DNA of 64,000 bases from Chlorella sorokiniana (GCA_025917655.1 CP084614.1:1364001-1428000); one strand, 5' to 3'; counted from the first letter of the stretch, positions 12,001 through 23,513 are shown. A program made the numbers and translations. The notes: generated by a model not told the origin, from the letters alone.

Positions 12001-14368
12001 GCACACCAGATCCTGCCCACCCTGCTGACGGGGCGCCCCTGGCGGGGGAGGAGCGCGCGCGGCAGCATGCCTGGCACGAGCCCGACCAGCGCCAGCGACG
12101 CTGGCAGCAGCAGCGGGTGGCCCGCCTCAGCCTGGATGCCCATCCGGGACGTCGGCGGTGGGGCTGGCGGCGGGCCAGCGGGACCTGCGGGGCCGGCGGG
12201 GGGCAAGAAGGAGGGGAAGGGGGACGGGCAGCGGGGGCAAGGCGGGCAACGGGGCCGGCGACCCCACGGCCGGCAGCGGCGGCAGGCCCGCCTGGGCGAC
12301 CAGATCAGCGGGTGGGAGAGCGACAACGACGATTGGGGCTCGCTGCAGGGCGGCAGCAGCATGGAAATCATGCAGACCGCCTTCAGCACCCCCGCCCGCA
12401 TCAGCGTCAGCCTCGTGAACCCGACGCCGCGGCAGCAGCACCACCTGCAGCGGCACAGCCTGGGGTTGCCAGCCCTGGTGCAGGGCAGGACCTCGACGTG
12501 GTGGACGGCGGAGTGGCGGCTGCGCCGGCCAATGGCGCAATGAACAGCGAGGACGGCAGCCTTGGGGGCAGCAGCAGCAGCGAGTCGCTCGCTGCGGTCG
12601 CTGCGGCAGCCGTGCCTCACAGCAAGAGCGAGGGTCGGGGCCGGCGCAGGGCGGGGAGCTCGGGCGCGCAACCCCGCCGACCACGCGAGCGTGCTGCGGG
12701 CGCGCGGGCTGGACTGCCGCGGCTGGCGCCTGGTGGTGACGGGGCACAGCCTGGGGGCGGCGGTGGCGGCGCTGGTGGGCCTGCACCTGCGAGACTGGTG
12801 CCCCGGTGCGAGCTCCCGCTTGCTTGGCCCAGCCTCTTCTCTCCCCTGCCCTGCTGCGCTGCCATGCCCCACCTCTCTGGTCTTGCAGGCGCGCTTCAGC
12901 GCCCCTCATTCCCCCTCGCACCCTGCTTGCGCCTTCGCCCACCATCACGCTGCGCGCCTCCGCCCGCAGCAACCCAAGTGTACGCGTTCAACCCGCCCGG
13001 CGGCATGACCACCGCCAACCTGGCTGCCGCGCTGGAGGGCTTTGTGACCAGCGTGGCGGTGGGCAAGGACTCCATCTCGCGCACCGGCACCGTTTCGTTT
13101 GAGCAGCTGCTGGACCAGGTGTGTGGGGTGCAGTGGAGGGGGTGTCGGTGGGGGGTCCCGGCAGGGCGAACTTTTTGGGGTGGGCTGAGGCAGCTTTGAC
13201 CTTGCCCATGCTGGTTTGCCGCTGCTCAGCGCATGCTGGCCGGCAATGCCCAGCCTGCGCCCACCCCTCGTAACATGGCAGCCACATTTGGGCTCGGCTC
13301 GGGGTTACCGCTCGCGAGCCTGCGCCGTCCATGCCCCGAGCTTGGCTGCCACCCGTCCAGCCCTACCCTCCCGCCCACCCCATGCGTTTTCCGCCCGCAG
13401 GCGGTGCTGGCGCTGGCGCGCACGCGGCTGCCCAAGGTGCGGGTGCTGCTGGGCCTGCGGTCTCGCACGCTGCGCGAGCGGCCGCTGGAGGAGCTCTTCC
13501 GCCCGGTGGATCAGATCCCGGAGGAGGCGCTGCGGTACGTGAGGCAGTACTTCGAGTCCAAGCTGCGGTACGCGCAGAGCTTCGTGCCCATGTGCCCCCG
13601 GCCGCCTGCTGCTGCTGCGCCGCCTCAAGGAGGACGACGGCGCGTTCCGGCAGCGGCAGGCCCTGGCCGCGCGGCGCGCCGACGGCGCGCACGCCAAGCC
13701 TCGGCAGCGCCCGCCGTCGGCGCCGCCGCTGCTGTGGTGCCGCGGCTGCGCCTCCACGCTGCTCATGTGGGACGCGGTGTGGCTGCCGGCGCAGCGCCTC
13801 ATGGACGAGGGCATCCTGCTCAGCAGGTGGGGGCTGGGAGAGGGGGGGGCACGCGCGGAGGAGGGCTGGGGGGGAGAGGGCAGCGCCTGCTGCCTCTGTG
13901 CGCAGCCATGCTGCTGTTCTTGCCTGTGCCCAACACATGATGATGCACAGGCCCTTCCTTTGCTGCTGCTGCTGCTGCCACATGCTCGCAAGGCCCCCCT
14001 CCCCCCCAAACGCACACACACCACTAACACGACCCACCGGAATCCGAAGATTCACATACACACTCCCCCCCTCTTTCCCCCTCCCCTGCAGCACCCAGGG
14101 CTCCGACCACTTCACCTCCACCCTCACCTTTGTGCTGGACCACCTGACCGGGCAGGAAACCTTCACGCCGCGCCGCCAGCAGGCAGAGGCGCCGCCGCAG
14201 CCACAGCCGCAGCCGCAGGGCAGCGGCGGGGCGGCACGGCGGCGGGCAGCCCGCAGCAGCAGCAGCAGGTGCGGGCGGATGAGGAGCCGCAGAAGGAGCA
14301 GCTGGCTGGCAGCGCTGAGGAGCAGTGATGCGCTGACTGACGTGCTGCCCCCTACCCGCCTCAAATAA
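9073..14368 (+). CDS. sn1-specific diacylglycerol lipase-like membrane enzyme, copy 2
   Basis: Tandem paralogue of the gene at 4087. The same order is visible: four N-terminal membrane segments (including LLTLFSVLLALFHAPLAAA, WVASFCFVCYCFW and ALAIYTLLALAFYTALNAL), TVVLSVRGSNSMEDLLTD near 11720, GHSLG (Ser codon 12748-12750), VAVGKDSISRTG near 13050, and GSDHFTSTL after 14100 with the likely catalytic His. The last intron is 13827-14091; joining across it gives DEGILLSSTQGSDHF, matching DEGILLSRHQASDHY in copy 1. A Gly/Arg/Gln-rich insert sits near 12130-12700, before the elbow. The frame slips at the C-run 13595-13599 within a conserved exon, probably a base-calling error. Several exons are nearly identical to copy 1 at the DNA level, which suggests gene conversion. 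Confidence 0.85.
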
Positions 14369-14427
14369 TTCCACACGCCTTGTCCGGCTTGACACTCTGC
14401 ACACGCCTGTTTCCCATCCGGCTTTCA

Positions 14428-14432
14428 TTACA
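14428..14432 (-). terminator. TGTAA signal (TTACA on + strand), gene at 14465
   Basis: Minus-strand TGTAA lies 33 bases beyond the stop of the minus-strand gene, in the narrow gap where it converges with lipase copy 2. Confidence 0.4.
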
Positions 14433-14464
14433 CCTTGTCTTCAGAACTCGCGTGCGCAACAATG

Positions 14465-16205
14465 TCAACCAGCGCTACAATCGTACAGGGCACAACCGGA
14501 GAGGACCCAGAGCGCCTCAGCGGTCGTCCACGCTGCTGCCAGCATGCCGTCGCCACCAGCCGCGGCGCCGCCTGCCGTGCTGCTGCCGCGCCTGCTGCTC
14601 CCGGCAGCATCCTGCGCCCCGCTCACTGGGTCGCAATCCCAGGAGCCCCCAGCGCTGCCGAGCAGCACAGCCAGAGGGTCATCGCTGCCGGCAGCGGGGC
14701 CTGGCTGGCTGCCGAGGCTGCTTGGGATGGGCCGGGGCATGTCGGCGGCAATCCCAGGGCGGCGGCCCCCACGCGCTTCCCGCATCGCCTCGTGCAGCGC
14801 GTCGTGCATCTCAAAATGCGCGTCGTGGGGGTGCGGCGGCGTCTGCGGTGGCGGCGGCTGGTCCGCGATCACCAGCCCGCCGCTGCGCGCCGCGCCGGGC
14901 ATGGTGCCGCCCCTGGCCGCCGCAGCCTCGTACTCTGCGGCATGGCCCTGCTGTGCCTGCGGCAGGGCCGCCTCGAGCCTGCCTGCGGCTACGGCCGCCG
15001 CCGCGCCGCCGCCCCCGCTGTATCTCCCCAAGAGCATCTTCCCTCCTCTGCAGTATCTGGTACAGCCGCTCGTCTGCCTTCTCGCTGGCTGTTTTTTGGG
15101 GGGGAGGGAGACACAGCAAGGCAGCCAAATCACTACTTGGTGGGCCAAAAGCAGGAGAGCACCGAGCTACGCACAGGCAAGGCAGATGGTGTTGCCTGCC
15201 AGCCATGCTTATGCATCGCGTCCCCCAGCCTCACTCCGCCCCTCAGAGCAGGAAGCGGGTTCAGGAGCAAGGGCTGCACCCACCGCGGTCCACCGCCTCC
15301 CCCGCTGGGCCTGCGCCAGCTCACGCCGCAGCGCCGCGATGCGGGCCACGCGGTTGGCTTCGCAGGCGATGCGGGGCCGCTCCCCATCCTCCCCTAGCTC
15401 CACCGGGGCCGCTCAAAGCGCAGCAGCGGGTGGAGGGGGTCCTGCACCAGCGCAGGCGCCAGCATGGTGGAAGCCCTCAAGGCAGCGGGGCGGGTCGGGC
15501 GGCAAAGGCGGGGCATACGCCACGGCGCCGCCTCCAGGACCTGCCCAGCTGTGCTGACGGCTGCATCGCCCCAGCCCCGTCCTGCTCCACTGACCGCCGG
15601 GCAGCGTGCTGCCGACGCCGACGCCGTGCGTGCCGCCAAAACAAAGGACACCCGTCGACAGCCCTACCCATCAAGCCCACCTTTGCTCGTATGATGGCAG
15701 CAAACTCCCCGCCCAGCGGCGAGCGCAGGGCCACCAGCCGGCGGGTGCAGTCCACCCCCTGCCGATAGCTGCCCACCAGGTAGCCCAGGCGGAAGGCCTC
15801 CAGCGCGGCCAGCAGCCGCACCAGCGCCAGCCCCGCGCGCCCCAGCCCTCCCAGCTGCCTGCGTGGGGTGTGCGAGCGGCGCTCTGGAAAGCATGCACTG
15901 CCAGGGGTCCCAGCCAGCATGCAAGCTGCGCAGCACCGTCTGTGTTAGCCTGATCGCGCCGCTCACCTGGTCCTTCTGCCAGCCAGCCGGCCAATGCCCC
16001 AGTAGGCAGCGCCAGCGGGCAGGAACGCGTAGGTGAAGGGGCGCAGGTCGGTGGCGCACTGGCGCAGCGCCGCCCGGTCCTCCTCGGCGTACTCGTACTC
16101 AAAGACCTGGCGCGTCTCGCGGTACTGGCGCAGCACTTCGTTTAGAAACAGCACCTCCTCGCTGCCGTTGAGCACGCCTCGCACAGCCTCCAGCAGGGAC
16201 GGCAT
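14465..16205 (-). CDS. Conserved-looking protein of unknown function
   Basis: I do not recognise this family. The ATG at 16205 begins a clean exon (MPSLLEAVRGVLNGSEEVL...) ending at a GTGAGC donor next to 15967. It encodes a charged helical stretch (EYEYAEEDRAALRQCATDL) followed by a hydrophobic segment (FTYAFLPAGAAYWGIGRLAG) that could be a membrane helix. A second exon from about 15857 contains RLLAALEAFRLGYLVGSYRQG and CTRRLVALRSPLGGEF. Later exons contain RVARIAALRRELAQAQRG and KADERLYQILQRREDALG, which may form a coiled coil, and then a Pro/His-rich region (TPPHPHDAHFEMHDALHEA). The frame is unclear near 15000-15050, where two frames overlap. The regular exon structure argues for a real gene, but the function is unknown. 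Confidence 0.5.
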
Positions 16206-16786
16206 CGTGGGTGGTGCGGGCGGGTGGCGAAGCCGTGGCGGCAAGGGTGCCAGGGGATAGGTCCGCGCCCAGGCTCGCGCTGCGGGTTAGATCAGCGCGG
16301 TAGCGCAGGCAAATGGTCTGAAAGAGCAGATTGAAAGACCTGTGCGCGCTTGGTGACGTACGTCCAGGTGCAGTGGGTGTCGGGTGTCGACTGGCTCTTG
16401 GATCAGTGCAGTGTGATCGGCATGCTATCACTTCGCGTCATAAGACAAAAAAAGACAAGGAGAGGGAGTTGAGAAAAAGCTTAGCAGGAGCGCAGCAGGG
16501 GCTGGGAGAGGCTAGTCTCACCAGTTTTACGATAAACTGCGCGTTTCTCTTTGATTGTTCGATCGATTCCATGCAGCCCAGACTTTTGGTGGCAACTGAC
16601 AACTGGACATCCCACTGGCTGCAAGTCTGTACAACAGGCCATTCGACGGCGAATTCAGCTCAAACCAGCACTGAACAAGTGAAACTCCCAAGCAATCCGC
16701 ACCTGGACGCGCTGTGAGCTGCCAGCCGTCGGCCACCCACTCAGTGGGGCGGCACAAGTCGTTCTTTGGCTCCTGTAAGCGACTGG
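16206..16786. promoter_or_regulatory. Divergent intergenic region
   Basis: Lies between the start of the minus-strand gene (16205) and the start of the secreted-protein gene (16787), so it must supply both promoters. It is less GC-rich than the exons. I could not assign a TATA box or other core motif with confidence. Confidence 0.35.
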
Positions 16787-18353
16787 ATGAGGCGTTCTCA
16801 TGGGTAAGCATCGCCGAGGGCGGACAGATGCTCTACAAACAAACAGCAGAATCAAGGGCCGCAGCCGCCGCCGCCATCGATTTTGATCTCGTCTGGGTGC
16901 GTGCAGGCCGAGTGGAGCTGTGCTCCATGCTGCACGGCTGCTGCTGCTGGCGGCCCTGCTGGCACCCCCACCCACTTCTGCCCAACAGTTTCTCGACTTT
17001 GCCAATGCCGGCGGACCGCCGTTTGTGGAGGGGCCTGTGTTTGAGCTGGATGAGGAGACGCTGAGCCAGGTGCTGCTCAACGGCGTGGTAGCCAACGGAA
17101 GGTACACGCTGACCACCGCGGGCCCAAGCGGCTCCTACACACTTACTGGTGAGCAGCTGAGGCAGCAGCGGCTTGGTGTGGCAAGGCCTGAAGCTTGCTG
17201 AGAGCGTGCCCCTCGTTCCCTTGTGTGGCGTGCAGGCCGCTACCTGTCCTGGCAGTGCGGCCCCGAGCCAGGCTCGTACCTGGCGGCAGTGGAGGCAACT
17301 TTGACCAACCCAGATGGCACATGTGAGCAGCTGGAATGCGATTTGCTAGGCAGGCTGGGGCTCACGACGTGCTCCGTATGCGCGCGCGTGCCCCTCCACC
17401 CTCATTACAATCACATTACAATGACATCCCCCACACGCACACCCATGCACGCAGCCACCACCTCCCTGACTTGCGAGCTGGGCGTGGTGGACACCAGCGA
17501 CGTGGCGATCGGCGGCACCAACCGCTTGTGGGAGCAGCTGCGCTGCGCTGCTGCTGCCGCACCGCCTGCCCTGCTTGCAGCTTTCTCCAGGGCCATTGGA
17601 TGAGCGTCGTGGCGGAGCAGCGCTGATCGTGCCGCCGCCTGTGGATGCCTGCAGGACAACATCCGAGGGCGCCTGCCCCACGAGCTCTGCCGAGGGCCTG
17701 CTGCTGCGCTACTTCCCAAAGTGAGCCCCACCTGCAGCTGCACCCACGTGCATGGTTTTGGTTAGCAGGTCTGCCGATGCTGGCATTGAATGTCGAACCA
17801 CATCCAACCCACGCCGGGTGCCCTTTGCCTCTGCAGCTACCCGGCGGTCCCCAACCAGTGTGGCGAGCCAGTCTTCGCCGCTGCCCCCATCCCCGCCCCC
17901 GCCCCCGCCCCTGCCCCTGTTGAGCTGGTGGCTGGTGCGCCTGCTGCAGCCCCAGAGCTGTTGGACAGCGCAGACCCCATCTCAGAGCCCGCAGCTGGTG
18001 CCGAAGCCTTGCTCACCCCGGCTTTGGGCCTTAACACCAGCAGCGATCAAGCAGCAGCCGCTAGCAGCACTGACAGCAGCCAGTCTGCGTCCGGCGCAGA
18101 GGGCAGCGGCAGCAACAGCTCGGCTGGCAGCCAGCCTGGCGGCGGCGGCGGGGGAAGCGGCGGCGGCGGCGGCAAAACTGGCGGCAAGGATGGCAAGGAA
18201 CGCGGAAAGGGTGGCGGAAAGGAGAAAGGAGCCGGCAAAGCAAAAGGCAAGGGCAAGAAGCCTGGAAAAGGCGGTAAGAAGCCCAAAGGAGCTGGTAAGA
18301 AGGACAAGGGCAAGAAAGGGCCGCAGAAACGGCGCAAGCTGTTAGCTTGGTGA
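16787..18353 (+). CDS. Secreted protein with Gly/Lys-rich basic tail, unknown function
   Basis: Family not recognised. The best start is the ATG at 16787. Splicing out 16804-16906 (GTAAGC...GCAG) joins MRRSHG to a classic signal peptide, ending in LLLLAALLAPPPTSA before QQFLDF. The mature part is split over several small exons and contains VFELDEETLSQVLLNG, GRYTLTTAG, RYLSWQCGPEPGSY, SLTCELGVVD and YPAVPNQCGEPVF. A few cysteines could form disulfides. After an Ala/Pro-rich linker (PIPAPAPAPAPVEL) comes a Ser/Gly region and, from about 18135 to 18340, a tail made almost wholly of Gly and Lys (KGGGKEKGAGKAKGKGKK). Secretion plus such a tail suggests a cell-wall or extracellular matrix role, binding acidic polymers, but that is inference. 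Confidence 0.65.
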
Positions 18354-18589
18354 ACAACATGCAGCGTTTGAGCGTCGCATTGCTCCGGAGACAGTGCAAT
18401 GTGCCTGCCTGAATTTGGCAGTCGGCTACATCTGGCGCCCGTCACGGGCAGAACGCCTTGCCTGACAGCGGGGTGCATACCCATCGATTGCCTTCATTAC
18501 TCAAGTGCCGTTACTGCTTATCTGTCTTTGTTTGTTACCCTATGTTGACATTGATGAATGGCTCTGATTCATTTCTTCACTCCGTTTAA

Positions 18590-18594
18590 TGTAA
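18590..18594 (+). terminator. TGTAA polyadenylation signal, secreted-protein gene
   Basis: TGTAA in an AT-rich stretch about 240 bases after the stop at 18353. Confidence 0.5.
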
Positions 18595-19035
18595 CTTTTA
18601 GAGACCGCGCCTCATCAAGCAGGCTGTTCCGCTGCGGTGAGGATGTATTGCGGGCGGGGCAGTACACATGTTTTGACTGTAGGCTTTGTTTGGGATCTTG
18701 AAATCTCTACCCTTTCCAGTAGCTGGAAGGCAGCGATGGAAGCATTGGCTAGGCTGAAGGCCCGCCGTTCGGGTGCGAGTTGCGACGTCGCTGCCTGGCC
18801 CTTGGACCAGCAGGTCGGCATAAGTGAAGGCGTCTCTGAAGTGATATGCAGGGTCTGCATCCCAATTGCGCAGCGCTCCATCTGTAGCGGCAAGTGCCTG
18901 CGCAGCTACTGCCCACCGACAGCACGACGCCTACTTGCGGGCATTTGACGGCACTTCGACCAGCAATCCAGCAGAGAGCGTTGCCAACATACCCATACCA
19001 ATACGCAGCGCATCCAGCAAGCCCCCTAGCCATGA
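18595..19035. other. Upstream region of the WD40-RB gene
   Basis: Follows the poly(A) signal of the preceding gene. It probably carries the promoter and one short first exon of the WD40 gene, because that gene's frame enters from upstream without an ATG. ATGs at 18643, 18735 and 18847 are possible starts; I could not fix the splice. Confidence 0.35.
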
Positions 19036-20143
19036 CGCAACTCGCCCAGCTCGGGAGCCAAGCAAGGGGCCCCCGTGCAAGTCGCCCACCTTCCCTTGAG
19101 CGAGGACGGCCGCAACCTCCTGTGTGGCAGCGTTGACTGGGACCGCTTCGAGGCGGCCTTTGGATCAGCCGACCACGCAGCCTACGTGATGAACATGCGC
19201 ACGCGCAAGATACGCAGGCTGTTCACCAAGACGGCTGGGCACCGGGAGTGGGTGGCAGCAGTGACGCACCTGCCCGACGGCCGCATCGCCTCTGGCGGCC
19301 TGGATGCCAGGCTGTGCGTGTGGTCTGCCGGGGGCGTGGCCTGCCAGGAGCTGGCCGGGCACGCAGCCCCCGTCTCGCAGCTGGCAGCGGTGCCCGCAGC
19401 CGGCGGCGCCACATTCGTCAGCGCGTCTTACGACAAGCGCCTGGTCGCCTGGCGCGCCGCTGCGGCCGCAGGCAGGGTGCAGCAGCAGCAAGTGCTTCTG
19501 GGGCACCGTGCGCCCGTCTTGCAGCTGGGTGTGGCGGGCAGCTGTGCAGCCTCGGGGGACCGCGACGGCAGCTTGCAGCACTGGGACTTGGCTGCGGGGG
19601 CGGCTGTGGGCACGCTTGTGCACGCGCACAAGGGCCACTGCACAGCCCTGCAGTGGTGGACGCAGCATGCATGCCAGGGCCTGCAGGGTGGCAGCGCCGG
19701 CGGACAGCCCCTCCTCTTAAGCGGCGGCCAGGACGGCTGCTTGCGCGTTTGGGACCTCCGCACTCGACACAAGGTGGCGCACTGTGCCGCGCACGCTGAA
19801 GCGGGCGGCACAGGGGCCGTGGGCAGCATCGCTGTTGCACAGAACGGGTGCATTGTGACCGCCGGTGCTGATTGCAGCACGAAAGGCCTGGATCCCCGGC
19901 TGAACCTGAAGGCCGCCTGGAGCAGAAAGCTGTCAGACTTTCCCTACTCCATGGCTGTGCATGGTGACACGGTGTTCATTGGCTGTGGAGATGGCAGCAT
20001 TGCAATGGGCTCGTGCAGCGGATGTGACGCATGGCACAATGTCAGCGCCAGCAGCTGTGCTGTCCGAACCCTGCATGCAAGCCATGATCTGCTAGTGGCA
20101 GGTTGCGATGATGGAAGCGCTGTCCTGCTCTCGAGAGCAGCAG
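19036..20143 (+). other. WD40 beta-propeller module
   Basis: Seven or so WD-type repeats read in one uninterrupted frame. Blade signatures include GHREWVAAVTHLPDG, ASGGLDARLCVW, FVSASYDKRLVAW, ASGDRDGSLQHWDL, LSGGQDGCLRVWDLRT, VTAGADCSTKGLD and VAGCDDGSAVLL. Such propellers are protein-interaction platforms. No lineage-specific WD40 family could be named. The first blade begins HLPLSEDGRNLLCGS near 19080, so little propeller sequence is missing at the N-terminus. Confidence 0.85.
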
Positions 20144-23100
20144 GTCAGTCTGTGATCTCGCACGGCATGTAACTTTCTATCCAGCACCCAACAGCACAAG
20201 CACCCTCGCATGCCGTCTGCATCACGTTGGGCTTGCATCCCATGAGCAGGAGAAACCTTGCAGCTGTGCAGAAGGCTTGAGGGGGAGCAGGCAGGCATGA
20301 TGGGCGGTTTAAAGCCCGGCAAGCGCCTGCAGGTCTTCAACGACTTCGAGCAGGCCATGGAGCAGCCAGAGCGTGCTGGATCAGTGAGCACCCAGCGCCA
20401 GCAGGAAGACGAGGCTGCCAAGGCCCTCGGCTGCCCTGAGGCGCAAGCATGGCTCACGTGCCTGGCTTGCCATTGTGAGAGAACCGAGGGAGCAAAGGCA
20501 AAGGCTGGCCTTACTGAGCTGCTGCACTGCGGGACGCGCAGCCGGTCCCAGGTGGTTGCCGTGCAGAACCGCGTGCGGCAGCAGATTGCGAAGGTCTACA
20601 GGTGCGCCTCTCACAGAATGCTGCCATCAGTCTCGTCTTGCCTGATCCACCTGGCTGGGTCAAGCAATTCTGCACACCCGCATGCGGCCCGCTCCGGCCC
20701 ACGCAGCTGGACACACCACATGGATGACCCGCCCGGCGCCGACAACCCGCAGCGCGCGGCAGTGCCAGTACCTGTTTGAAAGGGTGCTGCACGGCCTGCT
20801 TCTGCGGGCGCTCAAGGAGGAGGCGGAGGGCCGAGGCGGCGAGCTGGCAGCCAAGGAGCGTCACGCGTGCGTGGAGCAAGCGCTCGAGGATGAGCAGCTG
20901 CAGTTAGGCCTGGTCAACGCATGCGTCGAGGTGCGCTCTGGCGGCTGATGACCACGAATGTGCATGGCATTTGGATCATCCCAATTTTGTAATGCGCCTC
21001 CTCAAGGCTGCGCTATGTTCGACTCTGCAACGCATTGCGCTGGCTGTCGTTCTGACTGCCGGCTGCACACATGCATGCAGGTGGTGAATTTCGCCTACCT
21101 CCGCGACGCCCAGCAAACCTTCCCCTGGGCGACGCTGATGCTGGACCGCATCCATCACACTATCGAGCTGTGGCAGGTGTCTGGAGTGTGCGCCATGCGC
21201 TGTATACCGGCTGAATGCAGTGGCAAGCTCCCTCACCCATCGGCTGCTGCGTCTGACTAACTGCACCCATTCCCCGCTGCTGCCAGGCCATCGACTGGCT
21301 GGCAGACCAGCTGGAGCAGCCGCTCGAGGGGGCCGGCGGCAGCGTGCCAGGTGAGCACAGGACTTTCCCACATCAGGTGTCCAGTGGAGGCTGCCGTTCA
21401 GTCACTGCTGTGCAAGTGGCACACCCGGTTGATCCGGCGCCCATGCCGCTCGTGCAGGCATCCCAGAGAGCGTTGTGGCGTACCTGTCAGCCATTCAGGC
21501 GGGTCACACGACCCACCTGTATCAGAGTCCGGCTGGGGCATGCCCCTCAGCACACGATGACCTGGCTCATTACGCCTACCTGGCTGCATCACGCCTGCAT
21601 TTGGTGCCGCGGCTTTCTGCTGCTCACCCCACACCCCTGCCGTTGGTTGGGCTCCTGCTGTGCAGGTGCGGGTGGAGGAGGAGCTGGCCTTCATCGACAG
21701 CTCCTCCCTCTACCGCCGCATCGTGCACGGCAGCGCCGCCCTGCAGGAAGAGGCGGGCGGTGCGGACGCACAGATCACTGAGAGCGAGAAGAGTGAGCAG
21801 AAGTGAAGATGTGGTTTTACTGGCTCTCTTTGGACAGAGATTTGTGCACAAGTAGGCTGAGCAGTGCCAGTGTCGTCCCGCTCTGACGCCGCAGGTGGTG
21901 TGAGATCCGTCTCCGCGCCGCGAGCCGCTACACGGGGCGCAGCGCCGCCGACGCCGCCCTGCTGGCCCGCTTCCTGTCCAACGTGGCCCGCACCTCCATG
22001 CTGCGCCTGCACAGCGTGTGCCAGCAGGTCCTCGCCCACTACCCCTGGGTGGCCGCCACCTGCCCCGGTGAGGCCCGCCTGCTGTTCATGCGGCTGTGCA
22101 AGAGGCGCACACTGTCCCGCCTCTGCTCAAGCAAGATGACGCCATGCGGGACACCTGCATGGGTTCCGCCTCCCCCACCTCCCTGCCCCCCCCGCCCACA
22201 CCCACCCACACTCACCCACTCGCCCACACCCGACCCCAGAGCTCCCCCGCCGGGCCTGCGTGGTGCTGGACCTCATGCTGTGCCACCACCTGGAGCTGCT
22301 GTTTGGGCGGCACCTGTCGGTGTGCATGGCCTGCGCCATCTACCTCACGGTGAGCCTGCGGCGGTGCAGTGGTGGCGCAAAGGGATTGCGAGTGTGCTTG
22401 CATGTGTGTGTGTGAGCCAGCGTGTTTGTGTTGGCAGGTGCCAGCCCAACATCCATGCCGACCTCTCAGGGTGTTGCAAAGAGGAACGCAGTCAGGAAGG
22501 TCCAGCACGCATCTGTCGGCCACACACAAGCGCCCCCCCCACCCCCAAAACCAATCCGTGCAGGTGCGCCTGCATGGCGAGGCGCTGCCCTTCCGCAAGA
22601 TCTCGGCGCTGATGGTGGAGGTGGGTGTCGCCGTGCCGCGCCCGCGCTGACCGGCTCCCTTGCACTGCTAGAAGTGCATGCCCTGGCAATGACGTGTGTG
22701 CGTGATCAGGCTTCAGCCTGCACGCCGCTCATAGCATCCCTGGGGTGCCCTGGCCGGCAACATGAACAGCCTGGGGCCCCAACCCGCACACCTCACTTGT
22801 CCGCACCCAGCACCCCCTTTGCCCCTCCCCCTTCCTCCGTCCCCTCATCACCCTGCCGCCCACACACCAGGTGCTGGACCAGCACGACGAGGGCACCTTC
22901 TCCACGGTGGAGCTGCCCCCAGGAGGGCGCACCCTGGGACGGCGCGCGAAACCGGCGACACCCGCGCCTTCTACAACCGGGCCTTCCTGCCCGCGCTGTC
23001 AGCATACGAGGCGGAGCACCTGTTTGGGTGGGCCTGGCTGGGGGCCGCCGTGCAGCCAGGGACGGGGCCCTTGTGCGCTCTCAATGTGAAAGGCCTTTCC

Positions 23101-23513
23101 GGACTGTCAGAACATGATGCTCTTGGTGGGGAAAGGAGGGTGGGTGGGATGGGGTGGGGTTGTGGGGACGCCGATGACAATGCCTGAAGGGCATGGGGGC
23201 AACCCTCACCACGATACTGCAAGTGGCAGTACAATCGAGACGTACAGCAGTGGTCCTCGTTTTCCACTCCGCGTCGCTCCTGCGCATCCTCCCGCAGGAA
23301 GGGGCTGCCCCCACACCATCCAAGCAGATGCTGGAGGCACCCGACCCTGTTGCGGCCCCAAGGCAGGAACAGGACACAGAGGCGCCAAAAGTGGCGGGGG
23401 CAGCGGATGGCAAGCGGGGTTTGAGGAGGCTTCGACGCCCGCTGGGCCAGGTCAGCACCAACAACGCCGCCGCAGCAGCACCCACCAGCAGCGGCACCCG
23501 GGCGCGCGTGTGA
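19036..23513 (+). CDS. RBR: Retinoblastoma-related pocket protein, probably fused to an N-terminal WD40 propeller
   Basis: RB-related proteins bind E2F/DP in the nucleus and hold back S-phase genes; in Chlamydomonas the homologue is MAT3. Two modules are visible. A WD40 propeller occupies 19036-20143 and RB pocket exons occupy about 20320-23030. The WD40 frame could end at a TAA (20170-20172). However, a GT donor at 20144 (GTCAGT) and a CAG acceptor ending at 20249 are in phase and yield LLSRAAGETLQLC, which completes a propeller blade and stays open into the pocket exons. This favours one gene. The usual RB N-terminal domain was not found. The first coding exon is unresolved: the open frame begins after a TGA at 19033-19035, and the first in-frame ATG is 19189, inside the first blade. 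If the genes are separate, RB would start at the ATG near 20297 with almost no promoter space. Confidence 0.65.
20322..23030 (+). other. RB pocket, A and B cyclin-like folds
   Basis: A-fold blocks: QQIAKVYR (~20580), YLFERVLHGLLLRALKEE (~20770), LGLVNACVEV (~20910), NFAYLRDAQQTFPWATLML (~21085), GIPESVVAYLSAIQ (~21460) and VRVEEELAFIDSSSLYRRIV (~21666-21725), the last resembling the end of the A fold. B-fold blocks: LARFLSNVARTSMLRLHSVC (~21960), VVLDLMLCHHLELLFGRHLS (~22262), VRLHGEALPFRKISALM (~22563) and FYNRAFLPALSAY (~22970). Order, spacing and the FPW and FYN landmarks match RB pocket proteins. The C-terminal region after the pocket is short and Ala-rich. Confidence 0.82.

Noticed and set aside
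20168-20172. TGTAA overlapping the WD40 in-frame TAA as a poly(A) signal
   Set aside because: It would place polyadenylation immediately at the stop; it more likely lies in the intron that joins the WD40 and RB parts.
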